Source: Natronoglycomyces albus (lineage in GTDB: Bacteria; Actinomycetota; Actinomycetes; Mycobacteriales; Micromonosporaceae). Taken from it: a stretch of 64,000 bases of DNA. The first letter of the stretch is position 1; each line of letters starts with the position of its first letter. The stretch spans positions 3,758,257 through 3,822,256 of the forward strand of contig NZ_CP070496.1 of assembly GCF_016925535.1 (NCBI RefSeq), given 5' to 3'. The notes under the pieces were generated by a model that searched no databases, was not told the origin of the DNA, and was given only the letters and a program-made list of their open reading frames with translations. Both the position numbers and the translations under genes were made by a program. Below are positions 1 through 7,855 of the stretch, one piece after another.

Positions 1-1
1 C

Positions 2-340
2 CACATCGATCTTTTCGTGACCGGCTCGATGGCCGCACTCGACCCCGAGGTCGAACGGGCCGCGCTGCGGATCTTGCAGGAGTCGCTGAGCAACGTGGTG
101 CGGCACGCGGGCCCGGCCAGAGCCTCGGTCGTGGTCCATGTTGACGACGAGGCGGTGCGGATTGAGGTGACCAACAACGGTGACTGCGATGCTGCGGCTG
201 CGCCAGGTTCAGGGCTGGTCGGGATGACTGAACGTGCCGAGCTCCTCGGCGGCCACCTAGAAGCCGGGCCCACCGCCGACGGTTGGCGTGTTCACGCGCG
301 CCTTCCTCGGCACCTGTCGCCCAGAACGGGGATAATATGA
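2..340 (+). CDS. Sensor histidine kinase, C-terminal part (cut by window start)
   Basis: The frame is open from the first bases and ends at 340. The residues carry the ATP-binding (HATPase_c) end of a NarX/DesK-type kinase: an N-box reading ILQESLSNVVRHA and a G-box around GSGLVGMTERAELLGG. The dimerisation and sensor parts lie outside the window. The stop overlaps the start of the next gene by four bases (ATGA), so the two are co-translated as a two-component system. The signal sensed cannot be told from this fragment. Confidence 0.9.
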   Translation, partial: HIDLFVTGSMAALDPEVERAALRILQESLSNVVRHAGPARASVVVHVDDEAVRIEVTNNGDCDAAAAPGSGLVGMTERAELLGGHLEAGPTADGWRVHARLPRHLSPRTGII

Positions 341-999
341 CCATCCGTCTACTTCTTGCCGATGATCAGAAGGTCGTCCGGGCGGGGTTTCGCGCGTTGC
401 TGGAGGACGAACCGGGTCTGGAGATCGTCGCCGAGGCAAGGGACGGTCTCGAAGCAGTTGAGTTGGCCACCAAGTACCAAGCGTCGATTGTGCTGATGGA
501 CGTGCGCATGCCGCGGCTGGATGGTATCGAGGCGACGCGGCGGCTCACAAAAGCCGGTACCGACAGTCCGGATGTCATCGTCGTAACGACCTTCGATGAC
601 GATGAGTACGTCTACGGTGCGCTGCGGTCCGGGGCCGCTGGATTCCTACTCAAGGACACTCCGGCGGAGACGCTCGTCAACGCGATCCGCGCGGTCGACG
701 CTGGCCATGGCCTGATCATGCCTCAGGTCACGCGGCGGGTCATCTCCCGTTTCGCCGCGCTCAGCCCAGATCCTGGGCGTACCGGCGACCTTGACGCTCT
801 CACTCCGCGCGAACGCGATGTGCTCGTGCAGGTGGCCCGCGGCGGTTCGAACGCTGAGATCGCCAGGGCGCTGTTCGTTGAGGAGGCGACCGTGAAGTCG
901 CACGTGTCGAGCATCCTGCTTAAGCTCGGGTTGCAAAGCCGCGTTCAGGCGGTCATCTGTGCCTACGAGACCGGCCTGGTGACGGCGGGAGGCCGCTGA
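337..999 (+). CDS. NarL/FixJ-family response regulator
   Basis: This is a 220-residue two-domain regulator and the partner of the kinase just upstream. The receiver domain has the acidic pair Asp9-Asp10 and the phospho-acceptor Asp55 in VLMDVRMP. The C-terminal LuxR-type helix-turn-helix starts near LTPRERDVLVQVARGG and contains the recognition helix EATVKSHVSSILLKLGL. The ATG at 337 was preferred over 283 because it starts directly at the receiver fold and makes the usual ATGA overlap. Targets are unknown; no exporter or stress gene follows on the same strand. Confidence 0.93.
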   Translation: MTIRLLLADDQKVVRAGFRALLEDEPGLEIVAEARDGLEAVELATKYQASIVLMDVRMPRLDGIEATRRLTKAGTDSPDVIVVTTFDDDEYVYGALRSGAAGFLLKDTPAETLVNAIRAVDAGHGLIMPQVTRRVISRFAALSPDPGRTGDLDALTPRERDVLVQVARGGSNAEIARALFVEEATVKSHVSSILLKLGLQSRVQAVICAYETGLVTAGGR

Positions 1000-1130
1000 T
1001 CTTGATCCTCGATGTTCGGCAACCGTGGTTTCGACCGGTCCTTGAACTCGTCGAAAAGACTGAGCGGCATCTCGCTCCCGCACGGAGGTTTAGCCCCAGG
1101 CTCAATGATTGAGTTTTATTGTTGCCTGAC

Positions 1131-1270
1131 TCAGACCCGGTCGCGCCCGTATAGCTGGTCTAGTCCGATCAGCACCACGTCCTCGCGGCCAGCCATGTTT
1201 CGCAGCTCATTGGTGAAACCCGACCCGCTGAACAGGGCCAACTTCGTACTCGCGGGTCTTGGTCGGACAT
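1131..1270 (-). pseudogene. Remnant of a DUF234-type AAA ATPase, C-terminal end only
   Basis: On the minus strand an open frame of about 45 codons ends at the TGA at 1131-1133. It reads KLALFSGSGFTNELRN, then EDVVLIGLDQLYGRDRV. Archaeal-type ATPases with a C-terminal DUF234 domain typically end with a motif like LFSxSGF-T-L followed by a valine-leucine strand and LxxLY. A stop in frame just upstream (near 1270) removes everything before it, and no Walker motifs are nearby. It is therefore a decayed gene end. The family assignment rests on about 40 residues recalled by eye. Confidence 0.5.
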
Positions 1271-1300
1271 GTCACTTGGTTTTCGGCTGTTTCACCACGA

Positions 1301-1336
1301 CTACAGTTAGTTGAACTACAGTTCAACTAACTGTAG
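1301..1336. promoter_or_regulatory. Perfect 16-bp inverted repeat, AT-rich
   Basis: Positions 1301-1316 and 1321-1336 are exact reverse complements around a 4-base spacer. The arms contain AGTTGAACT/AGTTCAACT, and a further half copy (AGTTCAACT) follows at 1334-1342. It resembles a MarR- or TetR-type operator more than a terminator. It lies between convergent gene ends with no intact gene to control, next to the ATPase remnant, so it may be the leftover operator of a lost gene. The rest of 1000-1438 shows no other gene. Confidence 0.55.
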
Positions 1337-1438
1337 TTCAACTTTATTATCCCTGCATAAACGCTGTTTCCTGGTCCGAGACCACGGCTAGAAAAGCGCG
1401 CTGGTGTGCCCATTTGGGCGAGTCGACTCCGGTGAAAG

Positions 1439-2296
1439 CTAGGAGGACATAATGGCCCAGGTCCCTCGAGCGTTCACCGTTACCACTGCGGGCCCAGACG
1501 TCACGGCTACCGTGCCCTCATAGTTGCCGATTTCGTTTGCCAAGAGATCCCAGCCAACCAGCGAGTCACTGATATACGTGACGATAAAATTCCCTTCACC
1601 TTGGTGAGTGAGCGCCCAGTTGGCTGCCCCACCACTGTATTGGTATACGCCGTCGCCTTGGGACTCCTCAGGATCGCCCAGCTTTGGTGCGTCAGCGATG
1701 GGCGCGATCGTGACTTCCCATGGGCCATCGGCGGTAATCTGCAACGAAGCCGAGTCCATGCCGAGCCAATCGAGACCGTACGCGCTGGTGCCTTCGTAGT
1801 TGCCAATCGTGTTCACTAGGAGATCCGACATCTCATTACTCTCGTCGAGAGTGGTGAGGATGAAGTTTGACGAACCAGTGTGGCTGGCGGTAACGATTCC
1901 TTGCCCAGCGGGCAAGTCAATCACGCTGTCACCCGAACCAGACTCGGTGAAGGCTGCAAAAACGGGGAAGGTCGATGAAAAATAGTCCGCCTCGCTCTCC
2001 TCCTCAGCTTCGGTACCGGCTTCAACGTCGTTCTCTTCCTCGTCGATGTCGGATGCGACCGAAGAATCTTCATCATTGTCCGCAGAGTCGGAGTCCAATT
2101 CTGTTCCGACCAAGACGAACGCGAGCGCCCCAAAGCAGCACACGCCAACGACGCCAACGATCCCGAGGGTTATCGCCCACCAACGCAGGTACCAAGGATT
2201 CTTTTTGACGTAATAAGGCACAGCCCCTCCCGGTGCTGGCTGGCCTGGCTGGGGCTGGCCTGGCTGGGGCTGCTGGTAATAGTATTCGTTGCTCAT
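1439..2296 (-). CDS. Membrane-anchored surface protein with two repeated beta domains
   Basis: 285 residues. A Gln/Pro-rich cytosolic tail (repeats of QPGQP) is followed by one membrane helix at about 35-60 (WAITLGIVGVVGVCCFGALAF). Next comes an acidic Asp/Glu linker and then two copies of a domain of about 80-90 residues. Each copy has the pattern SG-F-LTTL or NFIVTYI, then LLVNTIGNYEGT or LLANEIGNYEGT, and ends in GPWEV/GTWAI. The fold is probably an extracellular beta sandwich. The N-terminal Pro-rich tail plus one helix is common in actinobacterial DUF4190-like proteins. Function is unknown. Confidence 0.75.
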   Translation of the reverse strand: MSNEYYYQQPQPGQPQPGQPAPGGAVPYYVKKNPWYLRWWAITLGIVGVVGVCCFGALAFVLVGTELDSDSADNDEDSSVASDIDEEENDVEAGTEAEEESEADYFSSTFPVFAAFTESGSGDSVIDLPAGQGIVTASHTGSSNFILTTLDESNEMSDLLVNTIGNYEGTSAYGLDWLGMDSASLQITADGPWEVTIAPIADAPKLGDPEESQGDGVYQYSGGAANWALTHQGEGNFIVTYISDSLVGWDLLANEIGNYEGTVAVTSGPAVVTVNARGTWAIMSS

Positions 2297-2647
2297 GACG
2301 GGAACCTTTCGAGCCAGTGCCAGTATCGAGAAGTTCCGCCGCCGTCGGAGAGAATTCTAATGAGAAACCGAACGCTGATAGTGGCTGTATTTACAGGGTA
2401 AACCTGGCATACGGCCACGTACTCCTTTCGTGAAACACAAGGCTTCGATCAAAAGCAAGGTTGCGGCATGTGAATCGATCAGCCCCCGCTACCTGTACAT
2501 ACGCAGGGAACGTGGCTTCTTGATGCTCACAACCACCGCGAGTCTTAGCCCGTCAAGTCGAGCATGGCGCGACTACGCGCGGCGAGGTTGGTTTCACACT
2601 CCGAATGAGCTGCACAAACACAACGTAAGGAAGTCAGTTGACCAAAG

Positions 2648-2682
2648 CTATACACTCGTATAGCATTTGATACATGCGTATA
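2648..2682 (+). promoter_or_regulatory. Tandem operator-like palindromes overlapping the TetR start
   Basis: CTATAC-ACTC-GTATAG at 2648-2663 is a 6-4-6 palindrome. A second, shorter copy, ATAC-ATGC-GTAT at 2670-2681, spans the ATG of the following TetR gene. No Shine-Dalgarno sequence is visible, so the mRNA may be leaderless with the TATAGC motif acting as the -10. This arrangement suggests autorepression. Upstream (2297-2647) I see no gene. Confidence 0.5.
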
Positions 2683-3465
2683 GCCCCGTCCGATGATGAC
2701 CTCTCCTCCGCCGCACGCATCCGCAATGCCGCCATCGAGCTATTCGCGCGCGACGGGTTCGACACCGGCCTGCGGGCGATAGCCAACCACGCCGATGTCT
2801 CACTAGGACTCATACGCCACCACTACGGATCAAAAGACGGCCTGCGCTCCGCCTGCGACGCCCACATCCTCAGCGTGGTGGAAGGTCTCATGGCGGCCAA
2901 GTTCGACTCCGAGAACCCCACCGCGACCTTCATACAGCAACTGGCTTCGTCCGCCGAATACACCACCCTCACTCGCTACATGGTCCGCGACCTCCAAGCT
3001 GGCGGACAATTCGCCCGCGACTTCATGGAACGCCTCATCGAACACACCCAGACGTATCTGGAGCGAGGCGTCGAGCTGGGAACGTTGAAACCAAGCATCG
3101 ACCCCGCCGGGCGAGCTCGCTTCCTCACCAACGCGGCTATGGGAAGCATGCTGATCGAATTCGGTCTCTTGTCCGATCAATCCACCGAAGCCACCTGGCA
3201 GCAATACGTTGACCGGGTCACCCTCCCGGCCCTGGAGCTATACACCCAAGGGCTCTTCACCGACCGACAAATGCTCGACGCCTACCTCAGCTATGTATCG
3301 GATCCGCCCGAGCGCGACGCCGAGGCGCAACCCGACGCCGAGTTAGCGCCTCGCCCGCCAACCATCACACGTCACCCCCAGAAGGGTCCCGATTATGTCC
3401 ACAGTCATCAACATTTCCAAGCTCACCAAGACATTCGGCTCCGTCACCGCTTTGAGCGAACTTGA
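2674..3465 (+). CDS. TetR-family regulator of the adjacent ABC exporter
   Basis: 263 residues. The N-terminal TetR helix-turn-helix runs from RIRNAAIELFARDGFDTG through VSLGLIRHHYGSKDGL. The C-terminal ligand domain is helical. The reading frame runs 71 bases into the next gene; the last 20 or so residues (HSHQHFQAHQD...) are therefore encoded in an overlapping frame. The gene is first in a three-gene operon with an ABC ATPase and permease, and two palindromes sit on its start. By context it represses drug or metabolite export. Confidence 0.88.
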   Translation: MRIAPSDDDLSSAARIRNAAIELFARDGFDTGLRAIANHADVSLGLIRHHYGSKDGLRSACDAHILSVVEGLMAAKFDSENPTATFIQQLASSAEYTTLTRYMVRDLQAGGQFARDFMERLIEHTQTYLERGVELGTLKPSIDPAGRARFLTNAAMGSMLIEFGLLSDQSTEATWQQYVDRVTLPALELYTQGLFTDRQMLDAYLSYVSDPPERDAEAQPDAELAPRPPTITRHPQKGPDYVHSHQHFQAHQDIRLRHRFERT

Positions 3466-4303
3466 CATGAGCGTCCAATCCGGAGAAATAGCCGCGTTCC
3501 TCGGCCCCAACGGGGCCGGGAAGTCCACCGCGATCCGCGTCCTATTGGGCCTGCTCAAGGCCGACTCGGGCAACATCGACCTGCTCGGCTCCGACCCTTG
3601 GCACGACTCGGTCGACCTACACCGCCGCTTGGCCTACGTTCCCGGCGACGTCACGCTGTGGCCCAACCTCACCGGGGGCGAGGCCATCGACATTCTGTGC
3701 CGCCTGCGAGGAAACGTCGATTCCAAGCGCCGAGAGGAACTTATCGAGCGTTTCCGACTCGACCCCAGAAAGAAGGGTCGCACCTACTCGAAGGGAAACC
3801 GGCAAAAGGTAGCGCTGATCTCCGCCCTCGCCGCCGACGTGGAGCTGTACATACTCGACGAACCCACCTCGGGGCTCGACCCGCTGATGGAGGCGGCATT
3901 CCAAGAATTCATCGGCGAACTCAAATCCGAGGGGCGCACCGTCCTTCTCTCCAGCCATATCCTGGCCGAGGTCGAGAAGCTGTGCGACACCGTCACCATC
4001 ATTCGCGACGGAGTCACCGTGCAGTCGGGTCGCCTCGAAGAGCTGCGCCACCTGACCCGCAGCAGCGTCACCGTCACCACCGCCGAGGACGCCAGCGCCA
4101 TCGCCAACATGGACGGCGTTCACAGCTTCAAACTGGAAGGCTCCCGGGCCTCGTTCTCGCTGGACACCGACCACAGCCAAGCGGTCATGAAGGAACTGGC
4201 GGACCTGGGAATCCTCAACTTGGTGAGCAATCCGCCGTCCTTGGAAGAGCTATTCATGCGCCACTACGGCAACGGCGCTGAGGCCCAGCAGGTGCAATCA
4301 TGA
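3395..4303 (+). CDS. ABC transporter ATP-binding protein (drug-export type)
   Basis: 302 residues. The ATPase has Walker A GPNGAGKST, signature YSKGNRQKV (the usual LSGGQ is replaced, as is common in this drug-export subfamily), Walker B LYILDEPTSGLD and the switch His in SSHILAEV. AGAAGGG lies about eight bases before the ATG at 3395, so the overlap with the TetR gene seems real. The stop overlaps the permease start by ATGA. It powers the 4300-5904 permease. Confidence 0.93.
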   Translation: MSTVINISKLTKTFGSVTALSELDMSVQSGEIAAFLGPNGAGKSTAIRVLLGLLKADSGNIDLLGSDPWHDSVDLHRRLAYVPGDVTLWPNLTGGEAIDILCRLRGNVDSKRREELIERFRLDPRKKGRTYSKGNRQKVALISALAADVELYILDEPTSGLDPLMEAAFQEFIGELKSEGRTVLLSSHILAEVEKLCDTVTIIRDGVTVQSGRLEELRHLTRSSVTVTTAEDASAIANMDGVHSFKLEGSRASFSLDTDHSQAVMKELADLGILNLVSNPPSLEELFMRHYGNGAEAQQVQS

Positions 4304-5904
4304 AGGAACTGACCGCCACTGGCACCTTGTTGCGCCTAAATCTGCGGCGCGACCGCATCAAGCTTCCCGCCTGGGTTATCGGCCTCGCGTTCATGGCGTT
4401 CTACTTCTCCAACGCGATCACGCTGGCCTATCCGTCCCAAGAGGACCTATCCGCCATCGTCAGCTTCATGCAGGGCCCAGCGGGAACCATCATGACCGGG
4501 CCGGGCTACGGCCTGGATGACCCGTCATATTCCACTGTCTTCGCGGCCGTCTACGGGTTTTACCTGCTCATAGGCGCGGCGTTCATGAACGTCCTACTAA
4601 TCGTGCGCCATACCCGCCAAGAGGAGGAGACCGGACGCACCGAAATGACACGATCCAGTGTGGTCGGTCGACACAGTCCTCTCGCCGCCGCCATGCTGCT
4701 AGCGCTCATCGCCAACGCCGCGTTGGGAATCCTCATCGCGGTAGCGATGAGCGGGACCGGCTACGGCGCCAGTGGAGTAATACTCTTTGGGGCCTCCGTG
4801 GCCAGCGTGGGCCTGGTGTTCGCCGCGTTGACCTCAATCGCCGTCCAGGCAGTCGAGCACGCCCGTACCGCCACGGCCATCGGCTCGGCCCTCATCGGTG
4901 CCGCCGTGGTGATTCGGGGCGCGGGCGATGTCTTGGAAGAACAAGGCAGCGCACTGTCGTGGTTCTCCCCCTTCGCCTGGGCTCAACAGACCCGGGTCTT
5001 CGTCGACCCCCGCTGGTGGCCGCTGGTGTTGTGCCTAGCGTTGGCCGTCCTCAGCGTGCTGGTCGCCTACGCCCTGGAATCTCGCCGCGATGTCGGCGCT
5101 GGTTTCGTGGCCCCCCGATTGGGCAGAAACTCGGCCACCAAGCGACTGTCGAACCCGTTGGCGTTGGCTATGCGACTGGACCGCAGCAACATCATCGGCT
5201 GGGCCGTGGGCCTGGGCATCGCCGGGTTGCTCTATGGGTCATTGGCCGATTCGGTACAGCAAAGTTTCACCGACCTGCCTGAGAATATGGTCGCGGTGAT
5301 GGGCGGCGACGAGACCCAGATGCTGGAAGGCTTCCTGTCGATCATGGTGTTCTTCACCTCGACGCTGGCGGCCTGTTACGCGATCGTCTCGGTACACCGG
5401 CTGAGCTCCGAGGAGAATTCGGGGCGAGCCGAAGCTATCTTGTCCACGGCCGTCAGTCGCCTCACGTGGGTTACCTCAAGCCTGGCGACGGCTTTGATCG
5501 GCGCGTTCACGCTACTAGTGGCCGCCGGGTTTTCGATGGGCTTGGCCGTGGCGTTGGTGTTGGGTGAGGCTCGGTATGTGCCGGAACTCCTGGTCGGACA
5601 CCTGGCATATCTACCGGCCATTGCCGTGATCATCGCGTTGGCCGGTCTCGGTTTCGCGTTGGGGCCCAAGTATCTCAACCTGGCCTGGTTCGTGGCCATC
5701 TATGGCATCGTGATGGGTTACTTCGGCCCGCTGCTGGACCCACCGGAGCTGTTCTTGCAACTGTCGCCGTTTGAGCATGTGGCACGAGTTCCGTCCGATT
5801 CGCTACAGGCGTGGCCATTGGTCGCCCTTGCGCTGGTGGCGCTCATTGTCGCCTCTGGCGCGGTGGGGTTGTTCCGTCGTCGGGATATGACAACCGCGGC
5901 TTAA
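4300..5904 (+). CDS. ABC exporter permease, tetronasin/polyketide-exporter type
   Basis: 534 residues with about twelve membrane helices in two similar halves. The first half has SVVGRHSPLAAAMLLALIAN and the second has STAVSRLTWVTSSLATALIG. This duplicated layout and length match the TnrB-like permeases that work with a single ATPase in actinomycete antibiotic export. It is co-translated with the ATPase (ATGA overlap). The substrate cannot be deduced from sequence. Confidence 0.9.
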   Translation: MKELTATGTLLRLNLRRDRIKLPAWVIGLAFMAFYFSNAITLAYPSQEDLSAIVSFMQGPAGTIMTGPGYGLDDPSYSTVFAAVYGFYLLIGAAFMNVLLIVRHTRQEEETGRTEMTRSSVVGRHSPLAAAMLLALIANAALGILIAVAMSGTGYGASGVILFGASVASVGLVFAALTSIAVQAVEHARTATAIGSALIGAAVVIRGAGDVLEEQGSALSWFSPFAWAQQTRVFVDPRWWPLVLCLALAVLSVLVAYALESRRDVGAGFVAPRLGRNSATKRLSNPLALAMRLDRSNIIGWAVGLGIAGLLYGSLADSVQQSFTDLPENMVAVMGGDETQMLEGFLSIMVFFTSTLAACYAIVSVHRLSSEENSGRAEAILSTAVSRLTWVTSSLATALIGAFTLLVAAGFSMGLAVALVLGEARYVPELLVGHLAYLPAIAVIIALAGLGFALGPKYLNLAWFVAIYGIVMGYFGPLLDPPELFLQLSPFEHVARVPSDSLQAWPLVALALVALIVASGAVGLFRRRDMTTAA

Positions 5905-5939
5905 ACTGGCCGCCGTCAGTCGGCCGGCTCGGCCTGTAC

Positions 5940-5961
5940 CCACGCGGTTGACACCGCGTGG
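5940..5961 (+). terminator. Hairpin after the exporter operon
   Basis: CCACGCGG and CCGCGTGG pair around TTGACA, 36 bases after the permease stop, and flanking GGCC/GGCC can extend the stem. There is no clear U-tract, as is usual in high-GC actinobacteria. Confidence 0.5.
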
Positions 5962-6021
5962 TGTGGGCCGGGTCGGCCTTTGTCCGCGAGGTGAATGCTG
6001 GGGTCGAGTGGGGGCATGGTC

Positions 6022-6219
6022 TCAGGCGCTGGTGGCCCGGCGATCTTTCTGAGGCTTGGATGGGGAGTCTTCGCTGCTGTGCCGCGCTTTTTCCCAGACG
6101 GCATCGTCATTGGGGCAACCTTCTGCCACCATCGTCTCGGACTCTATTTCTACGGACGCGTGCTCGCTGACCACGTCCTGGGCCCTAGTTCGACTGACTT
6201 TTCGAGGTTTGTTGAACAT
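6022..6219 (-). CDS. Small hypothetical protein with strong ribosome binding site
   Basis: 65 residues, beginning MFNKPRKVSRTRAQD. The longer frame to 6267 is less likely because AAGGAGG sits seven bases before the ATG at 6219, a near-perfect Shine-Dalgarno sequence. The protein is charged, with one Cys and no membrane segment or signal peptide. It lies alone between the exporter operon and the aldehyde dehydrogenase. I do not recognise a family; the ribosome binding site is the main argument that it is real. Confidence 0.5.
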   Translation of the reverse strand: MFNKPRKVSRTRAQDVVSEHASVEIESETMVAEGCPNDDAVWEKARHSSEDSPSKPQKDRRATSA

Positions 6220-6339
6220 GCTGCAACCTCCTTGGTCCTCTTGGCCCGATGCTAACAACGCGAGCACCTCTCAGGGCTGGATTGGCCTAATCGGGCCCTC
6301 GTTGTCCGAAGTCCGACGATGGCGCATCCCGAAAACAGC

Positions 6340-6364
6340 TGTGCCCCGGGGTTACCGGGGCACA
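6340..6364 (-). terminator. Terminator of the aldehyde dehydrogenase gene
   Basis: TGTGCCCCGG and CCGGGGCACA form a perfect 10-bp stem with a 5-base loop, 16 bases past the stop of the minus-strand gene. On that strand GCTGTTTT follows. Confidence 0.75.
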
Positions 6365-6379
6365 GGATGACGAGGCCGC

Positions 6380-7774
6380 CTATCGCAGTCGCCGGATGAT
6401 CGAATCCTTTAGCTGCCGGAACGGCGGGTAGACCGCGCGCAGCGTGTCCGGGTGCAGTGGCTTGTCGACCACTGACTTGATGTGACTGAAGGTGTCGATC
6501 GTGTATTCGCCGTGGTAGGCGCCGCTGCCAGATTCTCCGACCCCACCGAATGGCAGGTTCGGAACCTCGAATTGCACCATGGGCGCCCCGAAGCCCACGC
6601 CTCCAGAGGAGGTGCGGGTCAGCAGCCGCCGTTTGGTCAAGTCCGAGCGGGTGAAGGCGTACAGCGCCAGTGGCTTTTCACGTGCGTTGACGAAGTCGAC
6701 GGCTTGGTCGATGTTGTCCAGCTCGACCACTGGCAGGATCGGCCCGAAGATTTCCTCCTGCATCACCGGCGACTCGGGGTCGACGTTGCTCAGTACGGTC
6801 GGAGCCACATAGCGGGTGTCGCGGTTGTAGCCGCCCCCGAATTCACATCGTCCCTGTCGCAGGTAGGCGGTGAGGCGGTCGAAGTGTTTCTCGTTGACGA
6901 TGCGCCCATAGTCCGGGCTGGCCGCCGGCGAATGCCCGTACATCGATTGGACTGCCGAGTGCAGGTGACCGATGAGCTCTTGCCCGCTGCCGCCGAGGGC
7001 AATCACGTAGTCGGGGGCGATGCAGGTCTGTCCGGCATTGAGGAACTTCGCCCAGGCGATGCGCTTGGCCGTGGTCTTCATGTCAACCGGTGGCTCCACA
7101 ATGGCCGGAGACTTGCCGCCTAGTTCCAAGGTCGTCGTCGTAAGGTGCTTGGCCGCGGCCGCGGCCACGATGCGCCCCACTCTCGCCGATCCGGTGAAGA
7201 AAATGTGGTCGAACTTCTCGTCCAACAAGTCTTCGGCCACCTCGGCCCCGCCTTGCACCACGCACACGGCTCGGTTGTCCACATAGTCATTGATGAGCTT
7301 GGCCAGCAGGCGCGAGACGATCGGAGTCTGTTCGGAGGGCTTCAACACCACGCAGTTGCCAGCGGCTAGGGCTCCCGCCAACGGACCCAAAGTCAGCTGA
7401 ACCGGATAGTTGAACGGCCCGATGATCAAGACGAGCCCCAGGGGTTCTCGCAGTGTGTAGGCTTTGCCCGGCTGCAAGTGCAGCGGCGTGTGGACTCGCT
7501 GCGGCCGAGTCCAGGAACGCAGGTTCTTCAACATGTGGCTGATGCTGGAGCCGACGTGATCGACCTCGGTCATGAATGCCTCAGTCGCGGGCTTGCCAAG
7601 GTCGGAGGCAAGTGCGTCGGCTAGGTCGCTGCGGTGGTCGTGCAACAACTGCCGCAGGGCCCGGAGCTGTTCGAGCCGCCACGGGATCGGTTTCGTGTGC
7701 CCGGTGGCGTAGTGGTCGCGGAGCTGTTGGATGTCGTTGACGCCAAGGTCGTCGCGTTCAGAGTGGGTGGCCAT
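6380..7774 (-). CDS. Aldehyde dehydrogenase, class 3-like
   Basis: 464 residues, the short form typical of class 3 / fatty-aldehyde dehydrogenases. It oxidises aldehydes to acids with NAD(P). The Rossmann glycine motif is FFTGSARVG. The general base Glu is in TTLELGGKSP, the catalytic Cys is in NAGQTCIAPDYV, and EEIFGPILPV is the usual late motif. No hydrophobic C-terminal anchor is present, so it is probably cytosolic. It stands alone with its own terminator. The substrate is unknown. Confidence 0.93.
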   Translation of the reverse strand: MATHSERDDLGVNDIQQLRDHYATGHTKPIPWRLEQLRALRQLLHDHRSDLADALASDLGKPATEAFMTEVDHVGSSISHMLKNLRSWTRPQRVHTPLHLQPGKAYTLREPLGLVLIIGPFNYPVQLTLGPLAGALAAGNCVVLKPSEQTPIVSRLLAKLINDYVDNRAVCVVQGGAEVAEDLLDEKFDHIFFTGSARVGRIVAAAAAKHLTTTTLELGGKSPAIVEPPVDMKTTAKRIAWAKFLNAGQTCIAPDYVIALGGSGQELIGHLHSAVQSMYGHSPAASPDYGRIVNEKHFDRLTAYLRQGRCEFGGGYNRDTRYVAPTVLSNVDPESPVMQEEIFGPILPVVELDNIDQAVDFVNAREKPLALYAFTRSDLTKRRLLTRTSSGGVGFGAPMVQFEVPNLPFGGVGESGSGAYHGEYTIDTFSHIKSVVDKPLHPDTLRAVYPPFRQLKDSIIRRLR

Positions 7775-7818
7775 GGGCCTACTTTAGCGAGTTGGTGCGA
7801 TCGGCGATGTTCCGTTAA

Positions 7819-7847
7819 GGGAGGGGCCGCAATCTTTGGCCCCTCCC
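7819..7847 (-). terminator. Terminator of the dicarboxylate transporter gene
   Basis: GGGAGGGGCC and GGCCCCTCCC pair perfectly around a 9-base loop, just after the minus-strand stop at 7856. Confidence 0.7.
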
Positions 7848-7855
7848 CACTTTCC

